This document shows positions 27,536-40,431 of a stretch of 64,000 nucleotides of DNA, piece by piece. Positions within the stretch are counted from its first letter, which is position 1. Each line of letters starts with the position of its first letter. The DNA is from Thuidium tamariscinum (Eukaryota > Streptophyta > Bryopsida > Hypnales > Thuidiaceae). The notes beneath the pieces are model-generated. The model searched no databases. It was not told the DNA's origin and worked only from the letters and a program-made list of their open reading frames with translations. Position numbers and translations under genes: made by a program. Location of the stretch: the NCBI GenBank assembly GCA_947034885.2, contig OX344753.2, positions 26,738,347 through 26,802,346 on the forward strand, in the 5' to 3' direction.

Positions 27536-30500
27536 ATGGTGATGGAGAACGGAATTGGTTACGAAAGTGAGCCATTCGAAGAGGAAAGCGATTTGAAGGA
27601 GAGTGAAGTAACTCAAGCTGTACAGGTTGCTTTAAACATAAGGCCTCTCATTGCGTTGGAGCAGGTTCAAGGATGCAAGGATTGTATAACAGTGATTCCT
27701 GGCGAACCTCAGGTAGACAGATTTCTATGTAGCTTAAGCTGAAAACTGCAGTACTTCTGAGGGTTCTAAGTATTCCCACACTCAAAATTACGGGAACTGG
27801 GTTGTTATTCTTACTATGATTCACCAGAAAACAGGGGTTTCTTATGCTTCGGTGCTCGTGTAACAGGTTCAAATTGGCAATCACTCTTTCACGTTTGACT
27901 ACATTTTCGGCAGAGCTGCGACACCATTGCCAGCAATTTTCAATAAATGTGTGAAACCACTGGTCGAAGGTTTATTCCACGGATACAATGCCACTGTCTT
28001 GGCATATGGACAGGTGCGTTGATACTTGCTAGTACTTCATTTAAGTGAAGTCCGGTCCGAACTTAACTTCTCTCCGGCAGGTTGCGAAATTACTTATACC
28101 ATGCGATAAGGACAAGTTGGATTTATCACAAGAACTCAATTAACTTGAAATATATCGATATTCTGTCATGTATTGTTTACTGGTTGCCTATATTTTGTGA
28201 AGTCGGCATTTTTCTCTTTTCAGACTGGATCTGGGAAAACATACACCATGGGAACTGGCTATACAATTGGGGGCAGCACTGAAGGAGTCATACCACAAGT
28301 CATGCAGACGATTTTTAAGAGAATCGAAACGCTTAAACATAAGGCTGATTTTCAGCTGCGAGTTTCATTCATTGAGGTATGTTTCTTCTTCAAACCTGAG
28401 GTTATAGAGCATTTTCGGGTCTCAATCAATGTCGTGTACCTCGGTTTGTACTTCTATCAGCTCGCAGTTGTGTCAACGAAGATGCCAAGTCTGGCATGAC
28501 AAGAATCATTTGTTTGACCTGGCTTCATACTCTAATTTTTTGACTTGCCTCTTAGTCAAAATTTGTTGTCAATCGGCCTGAGTCTTTTACCAGATAGTTC
28601 CACGTTGTGTTTGAGTTATTCTCTTAATGACATATGAGGTTCCCTTTAAAATGGAATTTACAGCTTTTATCCTCTAGACAATTTGTTCACAAATAATATT
28701 TCCCAGCTGCAATTTCATGACCACATAAGTAATTCCATACGTTCTGTTCCCGGTTCTGTTTAAAGCTGGATCTTGTTTTTTGTGTAGATACTTAAGGAGG
28801 AAATTCATGATCTGTTGGACCCGAATCCTCCATCAACAGAGTATATATTTGGAGGAGGATTGAAGGCATTAGCTGTTGGCAAGCCACTCATTCAAATTCG
28901 TGAGACTACTGCTGGAGGAATTACCTTGATGGGTGTGACAGAGGCTGACGTGAAAAGTTTGGAGGATATGACAGCCTACTTAGACCATGGCTCTCTGAGT
29001 CGTGCAACCGGAAGCACGAACATGAACTCCCACTCCAGGTCTGCTCTTGAGTTCTTTGTGAACAGAACTTTCCAATTATTTAAGATACAGAGTGTCAGTT
29101 CTCGTCGCCATGTTACCCTGTTAACAGTTCACGCCAACTCTCTAGATTTCATTTTTAATCAAGAGAAATATTTTATCTTTCGATCATAGCTGGTTGTTGA
29201 TGTTAGAGACTCTTCTTTCGTCGTGTTACAGTGCTCATTCCAACTTCAGAGTGTTTGTAACTAGAAGTTCGTCTCAAACCTCAGGATGTTGTTTATTTGG
29301 GTGCTTTCTTTATAAATATTGGAAACTTGTCCTTTAGACTTGACGTTGAGGAATGGATATCACCTGTCTGGTACAGCTGAGACGAGCGGATTGAATTGCA
29401 CGACTACATCTGGGGTTACGTTGCTAATTGTTGTCTTTGCGCGTGATGTGCAGTCGATCACATGCAATATTCACTATTACACTTGAGCAGCGCCGGAAAT
29501 GGGACCCACTTCCTGACGGTGGAAACCCTTCAGCTGAGGACTTTAATGAAGACTATTTGTGTGCGAAGTTGCATCTTGTAGATTTAGCTGGCTCGGAAAG
29601 GGCAAAGCGAACGGGAACTGATGGTCTTCGATTCAAAGAAGGTTTGCAGACATTACTGTATCCGACATTCATTTTTTTTCTTGCGGTGCAAATAGATTTG
29701 AATTCTCTTTTTGTGATTGCTTGCCGTGAGTACGATGTGAGGAAGGACTGCTAAATGAGGTATATTGTAATCTAGAGACCAGGTTATGAGTGTGAACATA
29801 GAAGTTCCTCCTCGAGTTTATGCGGTAAGAATTTATGTGTACAAATTCTTATGTATCTGTATATGTATGAAATTCAAAATTTATTCAGGTGTGCACATAA
29901 ACAGAGGCCTTCTAGCACTTGGAAATGTTATCAGTGCGTTGGGTGATGAAAAAAAGCGCAGGGAAGGAGGGCATGTTCCTTACCGGGACAGCAAGTTAAC
30001 ACGATTACTACAGGTGAGAGTGTACTAATTTCTGATTGGGATGCTGACTGTTTTTTGTGAGTCATAAGACCTTATTCAGTTCTCTTCGTGGTTCCTGTTC
30101 GGGACTTCTAATTCGTTGGATAGATTGGACTGAAATCCTACTTACGCATACTTTCTCGCTAAAGATTTCTAAAAGTTTTCTGTTGGTTGCAGGATTCTCT
30201 CGGAGGAAATAGCAGAACAGTTATGATTGGTGAGTATTGTGATGTATATCTTGTTAGGTTTTTATCAATGTCTATGTTGAATTATAATGCCTCCAACCAA
30301 TTCCTACTCGTACTTGTGTCTTGCAGCTTGTGTGAGCCCGCAGATGTAAATGCTGAAGAGTCCATCAATACCCTCAAGTATGCAAATAGAGCTCGGAACA
30401 TTCAGAATAAGCCGACAGTGAGTACCTCGTTGTCGAGTGACTTTCATAATCTTTGAAGCCTTTGCGATTATTTGAGATGTGAATTCTTTCATGCCGATAA

Positions 30501-33332
30501 TCTGTTATTCCCTATTTAGCAAATGACCTCATCGATTAGGAGTGAGTTTGTGAGGATATTCTGACGCATAAGACAAGTTTTGTTTTATCAGGTCAATCGA
30601 GATCCACTTGCAGCGGAAATGCTGCGAATGAGACAGCAACTCGAGCTTATGCAAGCAGAACTTCTATGTGCAAGGGCGGGAGGACCTTCAAATACCGAAG
30701 TTCAGGTCCTTATGTGCATATTAACAGTTGCCTTCCCTAAGATTTAGAGCTTTCTGTTTGGTTTTCTTCATGGTATCAGAATCTCCTCTATATCTACTTT
30801 TACTGATTAAGAATTGGTGCTGATGAAATGGTTCCAAATTGTACAGATGCTGAAGCAAAAGGTGGCCTGGCTTGAAGCTAGCAACATGGACCTGCGGCGT
30901 GAGTTGGAAGAGGCTCGTGATCGTATTGATGCACTTTCTCAATGTGCTCTAGAATCACAAGTAAGCTATTTGTTGCCTCGTCATCTCTTTAGTAGCAAGT
31001 TGGAGGAAATTTTTAGAGTTTCTGCTTCTAAAGGTTTCTTGAATACATCAGCATTGAAGCAGTTCGGTTGACATTTTGCTGTACAGGTGGAACGTGACAA
31101 GCTTAGAATCAAGCTTGATCAACTTAGATCAGGAAAAACTTTTGAGGAGCTCGATCAAGAACCTGATGTGCAGGTACTCCAGCTTTCATTGAAGCTACAT
31201 TTGGTTGTGGGCAGTGCTAGGCTCTTACTGTAATTTAAATCAATTTCAATGCTTCAAAAATGTATACGGTAGTCTTTTGTCCCTCAGCAGTTGGGTGTAA
31301 TTTGGTGATGCAGACGGACAATATGCTAAAAGAGTACGTGATCAGGATTCAAGAGTTAGAATCTGAACTACAAGAACTGCAACGTGCTAGAGTCCCATCC
31401 TATACTCCCTCAAGACCTCCCTCTTCTTCCTCATCTCGGAGCAGGGGGGAGAGCACAGCTGGGGCAGGCTTTGGTGTTGCGGGCATTGACGGGGATATTT
31501 ATCTACGCCCTGGTATGCGTTGTGATTCTCTGGTCATCTATCAAAGATATCGTTTACGAATGTTTTTGCTTTGATCGCGTGATCTTCAAGGTTCTGTACT
31601 CACAGCGCTTTATATTATTGGTATAGTTATTTTCGTTGGGTTTCTTTCCTTGCACTTTGTTTAACGTAAACTGGAGTGTTCTAAAAGATGGGAATGTGCA
31701 GGTGAATTCTCTGGAGAGATTGATACTGAATTTTTGCTGAAAGAATCTAAACATCCATTGATGCAAGAGAACCTTGACAAAGATTTATGGGAAATTGATA
31801 AATGCCTTGAGAGAAAAGAGGTGATGAAATTTCCTTTTGAGAGGATAAGATGCCTTTGTTTGTTCAACTCGGAATTACTCCCTGCACTTTAGGATACCTT
31901 CGCATATAGTGAATATGCTAGAGAGTGCACTTATTTAAGAGCTACTCTTGCGTGTTTGGATTCTGTTTTGAAAATGATCGAACTATTCGTAGAGGGCACT
32001 TCTGACTAATGAAGAGCTGATTTCATTACAATAGCATTTTTTGAAAAGTATGTGAACTCTTCATCCTTCTTCAGCGTTTTCATTGTCATTATGTTTCAGG
32101 CGGAGATCAAGTTATTTGTACGACCTGATTCAAAAGTCCTGAAGCACCACTTCGAAAAAAAATTGGTAGAGCTAGAAGAGGAAAATAAGCATCTGCAGGT
32201 AGTACTGTTTTTTTTCTGATTCTGCTAGCTTACAACAATAACTTTGAAGTTGGCTAAATATAGCACGGAGGCGGCAATAAATATGGGAAATGAATTAATG
32301 TGTGTATGTTTATGAACTGTGGCAGGAAGTTAAATTGGTGAGAAAAGTAACACTAACATTCATTTTCTGTCTTTGTTGCAACCTTCAATTTTGCAGGAAG
32401 AAAAGGAAAAATTAGTGATGGAGCTTGAAATTCTTGCGCATGGCTCGGATAAGACTGCACTGAAGTTTCAAGAGGCTCGTTTGCAGAAATTGAAACAGCT
32501 CAAGGTTCAGGTACGATGTGAACCCACAAAATTCTCTCGCCAAGGCGTCACGAGAATGCGAATCTCAGCTGCACGTCTTCTTTCGGGCTTACTTCGTGCT
32601 TCAGTGGCGTTGAGTTCTATTTTGTTGTGAGTGGGAACAGATCGCAGCCTTGAAAAATAAGCAGGAAGTATGGTCTCAGTACCTTCGTCAACAGCAATCT
32701 AGGGATGAAGGCGACAAGATGAAGGCCAAAGAGGTAGTAGTCATTGTTTTGGAATTTTCATGACTTATTAGTCAGTTTAAATATTAGGTGAAGACAGCTG
32801 TTGCGATCATAAATCTAGCCTATCTTACTATGTATGTCTTCACCCAAAACCAAACCAATCTTTTCATTCTTTGCCGCTATTGATAATGACAGTACCCACA
32901 GTAGAACTACCTGTTGGTGACTAAGATATTTTTATCATTGTTGCATCACCGCTTCACATTGAATTACGAGGAGGCTCTTGAAAGGACCCGGCAGCTTATG
33001 AGGAGTCTTCGTTCCCTCTGATCTCACTGTTTTGTTCTCAGGTCCACTTTTTCATCTCGTTAATCTGTGAGTTTGTCTCACCTCAGTTAAATGTGCAGGA
33101 TGAGGTCGAGGATGAACCTCGAGAGCTGCAAATGTGGAGCATAACCACCGGGTTGAAGGGATTCTTCCAGGTGAGCTTTATTTTCTGCTCAAGCCTAGTT
33201 TTTTGGAAGTTCGACCTTCCAACGTGGGTTTATGCTTCAGAAGTGCGCTGTAAAGCGAAGGTCAAGCCCGGAGTCGGGTTAACCGTAAGGCCTGCAGGGA
33301 ACCGTTATGTGTGGTTCCCTATTGACACCTAG
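27536..33332 (+). CDS. Kinesin-4 (FRA1/KIF4-type), truncated, with one missing base
   Basis: A microtubule plus-end motor. Exons: 27536-27712, 27867-28013, 28224-28376, 28788-29038, 29454-29641, 29889-30013, 30193-30229, 30327-30417, 30592-30705, 30847-30960, 31087-31173, 31314-31512, 31702-31820, 32100-32198, 32397-32510, 32641-32733, 33099-33332. The motor covers roughly residues 20-390: NIRPL, P-loop GQTGSGKT (107-114), switch I NSHSSRSHA (239-247), switch II DLAGSE (286-291), [18 protein letters not shown] and [12 protein letters not shown] coiled coil and a Ser/Pro-rich linker follow. In exon 8 the conserved ACVSPAD lacks one base (AGCCCGCA where AGCCCNGCA is expected), which breaks the frame. 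Splicing to the AG at 30342-30343 would restore it but lose six residues. The protein ends near residue 780, whereas FRA1 has about 1,035, and the last exon is not kinesin-like. A possible 12-base microexon lies at 32325-32336. It may be a degenerating paralogue. Confidence 0.88.
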
Positions 33333-35870
33333 AATATGATATATGTACTAAAGTATGGTAATGCATACACCATTGGATTTGTAATTAAACGATTAGCAAC
33401 TTTCATTTGAATGTCATATTAGGACCTAAACTTTACCATGCTCAAATACCACACCTCCTTCTAGAATATGTGACCATTTTGAAGCTTCTTGGACATGCGG
33501 TATGTGCAATAATGATCCAGATTGGATCCGGCTTAGCATGAGGACAAACTTCTGTTCCTAGTTTGTACCTCAATTTATGGACCTTCTATGTCAAAAACAC
33601 AAAAAACACAATGTTGCGTCTAAGTTCGTGCTCCTCCGACCTTTTCAAAGGATTGATCAGCAAGGGTTATCATTGCTCGCAGAAGCAACAAATTCTCAAG
33701 CTATTTCTTCACTAGCCTTGCCTTTTGTTTACTGGTTGAAGTTTCAATATAGCCGAAGGAATAGAAAATTGAGAGGAACCTCGTGCATTTCGGACAATAG
33801 AGGGGCCAAGAGTAAACTGAAGCTAACTCACTGTCACTTGGTATCAGCCCGAGTTCTTTAGCAGTAATGTTAGTAGTTCTGAAACATAATTTTAACGATC
33901 GTATGGACTCTAACAACTGCAATTATTGGTGATTCGAATTAAGTGCATCTTGTGTATTTCCCGATTCAATCCTTTGTTCTGCTGCTCACGATAACTCAGT
34001 TTCCTGCTCAGATGTATAGGCTCTTAGATTCCTATGGTATAGGACTTCATGTGATGCTGAGCTTCTTCATACTGGTTGCATGTGCAGGAATTCATTCCAA
34101 GGACTCTTCTGTATAGGTGCTTCTCGTTTCATTGTCTTATTTCCTTTCTATTCATTTGAACGTATTTTTTTCTGATTAGGTATGTGGATATTTTGCATAG
34201 CTTGCCTAAACCTTTCTGTGATTAATGATTCTAAAATCTCTGTGGTTAAGATATATATATTAGCTTTGGGGGCTCATTTAAACTCTGCCAGGTGATTGAA
34301 CGTTCAGTAGGGACGCCTCTGCAAAGCAGTTGGAAGGATTAGTCGGATCAAATTCTGGAGATGGCATTGAATTTCCAATGGTCGACCTCGTGTAAAATAG
34401 AGCATGTAACTGTAAGTACTATGAGATCCATGTTGTACTTATACAGGTTTTAAACTGTGGATGTGATACCGTTTGATTCGTTCCCATTTATATCTCTCGT
34501 TGGCCTGACGCAATCATGAATCAATTGAGAAAGATTTGTGAAGAATGAGCTAGTAGCGATATGTGCTGTGCGTATTTCAAAAAGAATAACTTGATACAGT
34601 GGTGCAGCCAAAACTTGTAGCTTGCGAAGGTGAGTCAGCATCAATGGATATACTCCTGATGAGGAGTAAATACCAGGTAGGCAGTTCACAGACTGGTTAC
34701 GTTTCCCTTTGAAAGCCCTAGTTTTTTTTATCTGATAATCTGCTCCAGTTCCGACCATTCAAGTCCAAATCATTCCAGTCATAGGCTTCTTGATACCTTG
34801 CTATAAGCGCATGTAAGAATCTTTTGAAACTACATTCTAACTTTTCTAGACAAATAGGAATGGGTGGGAAGAGTTGAAGATTATGTTTGATTCTATTCTT
34901 ATCGGTTCCAGTGCACTTTTTGCTCTGCAGCTCTGCACTAGCTCTATCTTCTCAGACTTGGGGGAATTTGAAACTCAGATATTGAGTTCCGAAGGTTATG
35001 AAGACGAGAGTAAATTGCCAAGTCAATGCTTAATCAAGTTTTTTTTGTACCAACAACTATGACTGCTTTGGGGAGTTGGATACAAAAGCCCAATAGTGAC
35101 ATTTTAAGAATATGAATCTTAATTGCGAGCTATTTAGTCTTCTTGGCCGTTAGTATTTTGTACAGTAATTGACTGTTAATTTGCGTATTGAGCAGAGTTG
35201 CTCGAAGTGTGTAGGGAGGCCATTCATGCACTCTGAAGTGGCATCCTGATGTTGAAAGAAATATCTTGAAAGGAAGTACATAATGTAACATAAGGATAGA
35301 ATAGGTGAGTAGTGGAGCAAACCTTTACTCAATTCTAGTTGTAGAAATGCCTTTCTCAATGCTCAATTTCCAGTCGATGGATCTGGCCAAAATCTGAAGC
35401 ATCAAATTTGTTTGCTTGGATATTGGTTTACTGTAAAATGTTGAATGGGATATCAATTACATGTGTTCTTGATGATCTATGTGAATTGCTGATTTTGTTT
35501 GCTTTTTTGATTCCAAGATGTTCATTTGATCCTTCAAAGGATAAGATAGTAGCCATAGAAATCATCCCTTTTGGATGTCTTGTACAGTATTTTGACTTCC
35601 AATGAGTGCTTTTGGAACTTTTAAACCAACTATTAACAAAAGATTTTGGAGAATAAAAGTTGCACTTTTGTCCTATGTATGAAGATTCTTTGTCATTCAT
35701 TGACCAAAATATGGTTGTGTTGTTTGTGGGTTAAATGTTTAACCTCACAACATCTAAGAAGCTAAAATACTACTTTTGGATGACATTCAAAGCCATCTAG
35801 AGAATCAAATTTTCATCCAATTTATTTTGTGGTGATCTACTTGCTCTTTCTTCTTGTTGTTTGTTGTACA
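33333..35870. other. Downstream of the kinesin; no recognised gene
   Basis: This is searched for the missing kinesin tail without success. Open frames at 33577-33861 (+) and 34450-34758 (-) have no recognisable domain and no coiled-coil character. Composition stays closer to genic DNA until about 35100, so it may be a long 3' UTR or decayed coding sequence. Confidence 0.4.
35580..35705. repeat. Dispersed repeat fragment shared with 25680-25800
   Basis: It contains TTTGACTTCCAATGAGT followed by the inverted form of the GGACAAAA.TGCAAC / AATGACAAAG block seen at 25680-25800. Confidence 0.55.
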
Positions 35871-35874
35871 ATGG

Positions 35875-37249
35875 GGTAAATTCGCAGTAAGAAAAATTTC
35901 AATACTACCAACTTTGGAAGCCTCCAGAGAGCTCAAAAATTGGTATTTTATCACGAAATTTTTACTACAGCATCATCTTTAAGTTAATTATATGTATGCA
36001 AAATTTCAAGGCCAAAAGATTCACCGAAAAAAAGTTATTCAAAATCTACCAACATGGGTAGTAGTGAGAAACATTTCACTACTTTCAACTTTGACACCTT
36101 CCTAAGGATTGAGTTTTTTTTCTTTTGCCATGAAATTTTTGTCATGAAACAATCTCTATGTTTTTAATACGCATAAAAAATTTCAAGTTAAAAAAAGTTT
36201 TTTTTAAGAAGATATTTGAAATCTCCCAAGAGGTGTAGTTTTGAGAAAATTTTCACAATTGCCAACTTTGACACCCTCCCAAGGGCTGAAAAATTGGTTT
36301 CTTACCATGAAATTCTTTCTGTGAAGTCATCTCTATGTCAATAATATGCTGTCCAAATTTCAAGTTCAAATGAATTACCAAAAAAAAGATATACAAAATC
36401 TCCCAACATGTGTAGTTTTGAGGAGGAGTTTTTGAGCCCTTAGTATAGTGTTATTTTGTGGAGCAAAGTTTGACACAAATGTAAAAACTCAACCTCACAA
36501 CTACACATGTTGAGAGATTTTGAATATCTTTTTTTAAATAAGTGTTTTGAACTTGAAATTTGAAACATATATTATGAACATAAAGTTGATCTTATTCAAA
36601 AAATTTCATGTTAAATAGACAAATTTTCAGCCCTTGGGAGGGTGTCAAAGTTGGCAATTGTGAAAATTTTCTCATGACTACACATGTTGGGAGATTTTGT
36701 ATATCTTTTTTTTGGTAATTCATTTGAACTTGAAATTTGGACAGCATATTATTGACATAGAGATGACTTCACAGAAAGAATTTCATGGTAAGAAACCAAT
36801 TTTTCAGCCCTTGGGAGGGTGTCAAAGTTGGCAATTGTGAAAATTTTCTCAAAACTACACCTCTTGGGAGATTTCAAATATCTTCTTAAAAAAAACTTTT
36901 TTTAACTTGAAATTTTTTATGCATATTAAAAACATAGAGATTGTTTCATGAGAAAAATTCTATGGCAAAAGAAAAAAAACTCAATCCTTAGGAAGGTGTC
37001 AAAGTTGAAAGTAGTGAAATGTTTCTCACCACTACCCATGTTGGTAGATTCTGAATAACTTTTTTTTGGTGAATCTTTTGGCCTTGAAATTTGGCATACG
37101 TATAATCAATTTAAATATAATGATGTAGTAAAAATTTCGTGGTAAAATACCAATTTTTGAGCTCTCTGGAGACTTTCAAAGTTGGCAATACTAAAAAAAA
37201 ATTCATTGCAAATTCGAAAACGACATTTTGATTGGTACCCCACTGTACA
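35875..37249. mobile_element. Fold-back element with 177-bp subrepeats, copy 2
   Basis: Second copy of the element at 22100-23327. The left end TGTACAATGGGGTA is followed by a deletion of about 23 bases relative to copy 1. The right end is intact. Left-arm motifs AACTTTG lie at 35910, 36087 and 36264. Right-arm complements start at 36645, 36822, 36999 and 37176. All spacings are exactly 177 bp. The right arm therefore has one unit more than in copy 1, which accounts for most of the 147-bp length difference. Confidence 0.82.
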
Positions 37250-38523
37250 CTAAAATAGATTATCATGGGGAATTTGCATATTTTTGTATGAATTTAATGT
37301 CTATACCACATATTATCTTCTATTTGGTAACTTTTAGTTCTTTATTGTAGATCTAAATTTCACTTGTGAAAATAATTTTTTGGAATAATTTGATCTCAAC
37401 AATTGAATTGTAGTTAAAGTTGAACATTTGATTGGGGCCTATCACTATGGTACATTGATTTTCTAATTATAGAATGATGTAGAATCTTTTTTTATAATAT
37501 TATAATTTTTACTATATTTGAAGTCTATAGTAAAAATTTTTAAATTCACATGATTTTTCTTTATTTTTTCTACAAAATACACTATCATTTCAATATTTTA
37601 CAAAAAAATTGAAGTTTTCATTACTTTAAGAAGGTGTAGTGTGAGAATTCTTTTTTAGTAACCAAAAATTGAATTTGGTGTGAAAACTTTATGTCTAATT
37701 GATTAGAACAAATAGGATATGGGGATTAAATAATAAAAAGAAAGTAGATTTGTGAAGAGACATATCATTACTATGGAAGAGAGTAAATAAAGAAAGGAAG
37801 ATGACATCAACTCTATACTATTAGGAGTAATGGTTTCATATTATTTTATTATAAATTTGCTTTAGAAATATAGGTCTTCAATCTCATAGAATTTGTCATG
37901 TTGTTTCTTGTGTATTTCTTATTGTTTTTGTGTCTTTTCAAAAAGCTATGCTAATGGCAATTAGTAGTATGGAGATGATCTTGATGCAAGTGAAAATAAT
38001 TTGAATCTAATTAATTTGTTCAAATGTCATTATTTTATGTACATTTTTGTCTAATTGACTATGCTTGAATTGTATTGAGTGGCTTACAACAACTCGAGTT
38101 TAATTATGCTTAGTGTATGTGAGAATATGAAATAAAGACCTCTTTAATGGAAGATTGAGATTGGATGAGGTATATTTCCCCCTTAATTGAAGTAGGGTAT
38201 GTTGTCCTACTTCCATGACTTTCTTTTTCCCCTTCAAAATTGTTATTTCTAGTGCAATGTACAAAAATGGAAAAATTGCTTTGTTGAATGTACAAAGAAT
38301 ATTGTCTTTTACCAAAGTAGTATGAGAATTGCCCTATGAACAAATTTCAAGACTTTGATTTCATAGATTGCAATATACTAGCCTTTAAAGAAAAAATAAA
38401 CTTTATTCCTAGCATCTTGCTATACCATGTTATAAGACTCAAAATCCCCTTGACTAAAAATTTTAGTGCCATTGATCTTCAAATATTTTAGATTTGAGAA
38501 TTGAATTCAAATCTTAAAAATAA
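37250..38523. other. AT-rich intergenic DNA
   Basis: No gene, RNA or clear repeat is recognised between two large inverted-repeat elements. Confidence 0.5.
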
Positions 38524-40431
38524 TTTTAACCCCTAAAGGTTTTTTACTATGTTTCCACCAAAATCACTCCAAAACTGTGATTTCTAATACAAGTGCATTT
38601 TTTTTGAAATTTTTTTTTGGACATATTTAACCATAGGATCTTGTACTTAGGTGGTTTGAAAAGATGTAGAAAAATTTTCAGAAATTTTCACCATGTAGAT
38701 TGCAAGATATTAATATTTGAACTAGCAAAAATCCTTTTTTTAACCCCTAAAGCCCTGAACAACGTTTTTTGAGATTATAAATTTTTTGGGCAGCTCACTA
38801 CGGATGGAGGGTTTTTTTTTCTTTGAAATTTTGATACAATGTGTGCCAAAGGAGTAGCTTTAAGGCCCGACAATTTTCATAACTTTTGACCTCACGGTTA
38901 AAAAGTTATGGCAAGATATGTTGTTTTCTTTACTCGGCGGGCATCCCGGGCAGCTGAAAAAACTTCTTCAAAAAAACTTTTTTTGAAAAAGTGAAAGTTC
39001 AAATTGGTTCTTTAGATTTATATAGACATGGGAAGCTTTGAATCAATCCATTCCGATCAATGAGTCAAAAGTTATGAAGATTTTGAGTTTGGGGTAGTTT
39101 GCAGCTAGTTACAGAATCTCTACAGTACAAAAAAAGTTTGAAATTCCTCATTTAATTCAATTTTTCATATTTTTGGAAAAAAATAAAAACACAAGGTGTA
39201 GATTGATTATTACAACATTTGAACCATTGGGATTGAAAATTTTCAATTCCATGAATAAAATGTTCACAATTTAGTATTTTGGCTCATTTTTTACTTCTTT
39301 CTACTTACTTATTTTTTCCTATATGTTGTAGAATTCCAAATGGTTTGAAATTTTTTGAGAATGTAGCCAACTTGCATTGAAGTATGAATTCAAAGAGTAA
39401 CCACCATTTTGAATTTCTTTTCATACAAATGTGACCTTGTGAAGTGTAGCTGCCCGGATTTTCGCCGGGATAAAAAAACAATTTTTGTCAATTCAAATGC
39501 TTATATCTTGCAATCTACACGGTGGAAATTTCTGAAAATTTTTCCACATTTTTACAAACCACCTTACTACAAGATCCTACGGTTACATGAGTCAAAAATG
39601 TGTTTTAAGAAAAAAAATTGCACTTGTATTAGAAATGGCAGTTTTGGAGCATTTTTGGTGAAAACATAGTCAAAAACCTTTAGGGGGTAACCTTGCTAAA
39701 ATCCGAGTAGCTACTCTTCACAAGGTCACATTTGTATGAAAAAATACTCAAAATGATGGTTACTCTTTGAATTCATTTTACAATGCAAGTTGGCTATATG
39801 CTCAAAAAATTTCAAATCATTAGGAATTGTATGACATATAGGAAAAAAATAGTTAGTAGAAAGAAGTAGAAAATGCTTGGAAATACTACATTGTAAACAA
39901 TTTATTTATAAAAATGAAAAATGTCAATCCCAATGGTTAAAATATTGTAATAAACAATATTCACCCAATGTTTTAGTTTTTTCTCAAAAATATTAAAAAT
40001 TGAATTAAATACAAAATTTCAAACTTTTTTGTAGGGTAAAGATTCTATAATTACCCACAAACTACCCCAAACTAAAATTCCTCATAACTTTTGACTCATT
40101 TATCAAAATGGAATGAATCAAAGCTTTCCACATAGATAAAAATCTAATAAACCAAATTCAATTTTTTATTTTTAGAAAAAATAAATTTTAAAGAAGTTAT
40201 TTTTGCCGCCCAGACTGCCTACAGTTCAAACAAAACAACATATCATGCCATAACTTTTTTACCGTGTGGTGAAAAGTTGTGAAAATTGTTGGGCCTTGAA
40301 GCTACTCCTTGGACATATGTTCTGTGAAAATTTCTAAGAAAAAACATAAAAACTCTATTTGTTGTGAGCTACCCAAAATTGCTATGTTGCCAAAAAACGC
40401 AATTTGGGGCTTTAGGGGTTAAAAACTTCAA
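38524..40431. mobile_element. Large inverted-repeat element, family D
   Basis: The terminal inverted repeats are TTTTAACCCCTAAAG. Inside are four blocks: X (38528-38738), Y (38739-39453), X inverted (39466-39693) and Y inverted (39705-40430), so the order is X-Y-X'-Y' rather than a plain palindrome. X carries CATAGGATCTTGTA and TGTAGATTGCAAGATAT. Y carries CATAACTTTTGACCTCACGG and AGTAACCACCATTTTGAA. Block boundaries also carry AACCCCTAAAG, so the structure may be two elements side by side or one inside another. The open frame at 39409-39669 lies in X' and looks incidental. Confidence 0.7.

Noticed and set aside
33577-33861. Missing kinesin tail
   Set aside because: The open frame has no heptad pattern and no similarity to FRA1 tails.
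39409-39669. 86-codon open frame in the family D element
   Set aside because: It spans inverted-repeat blocks, is not matched by an open frame in the other block copies, and is likely incidental.
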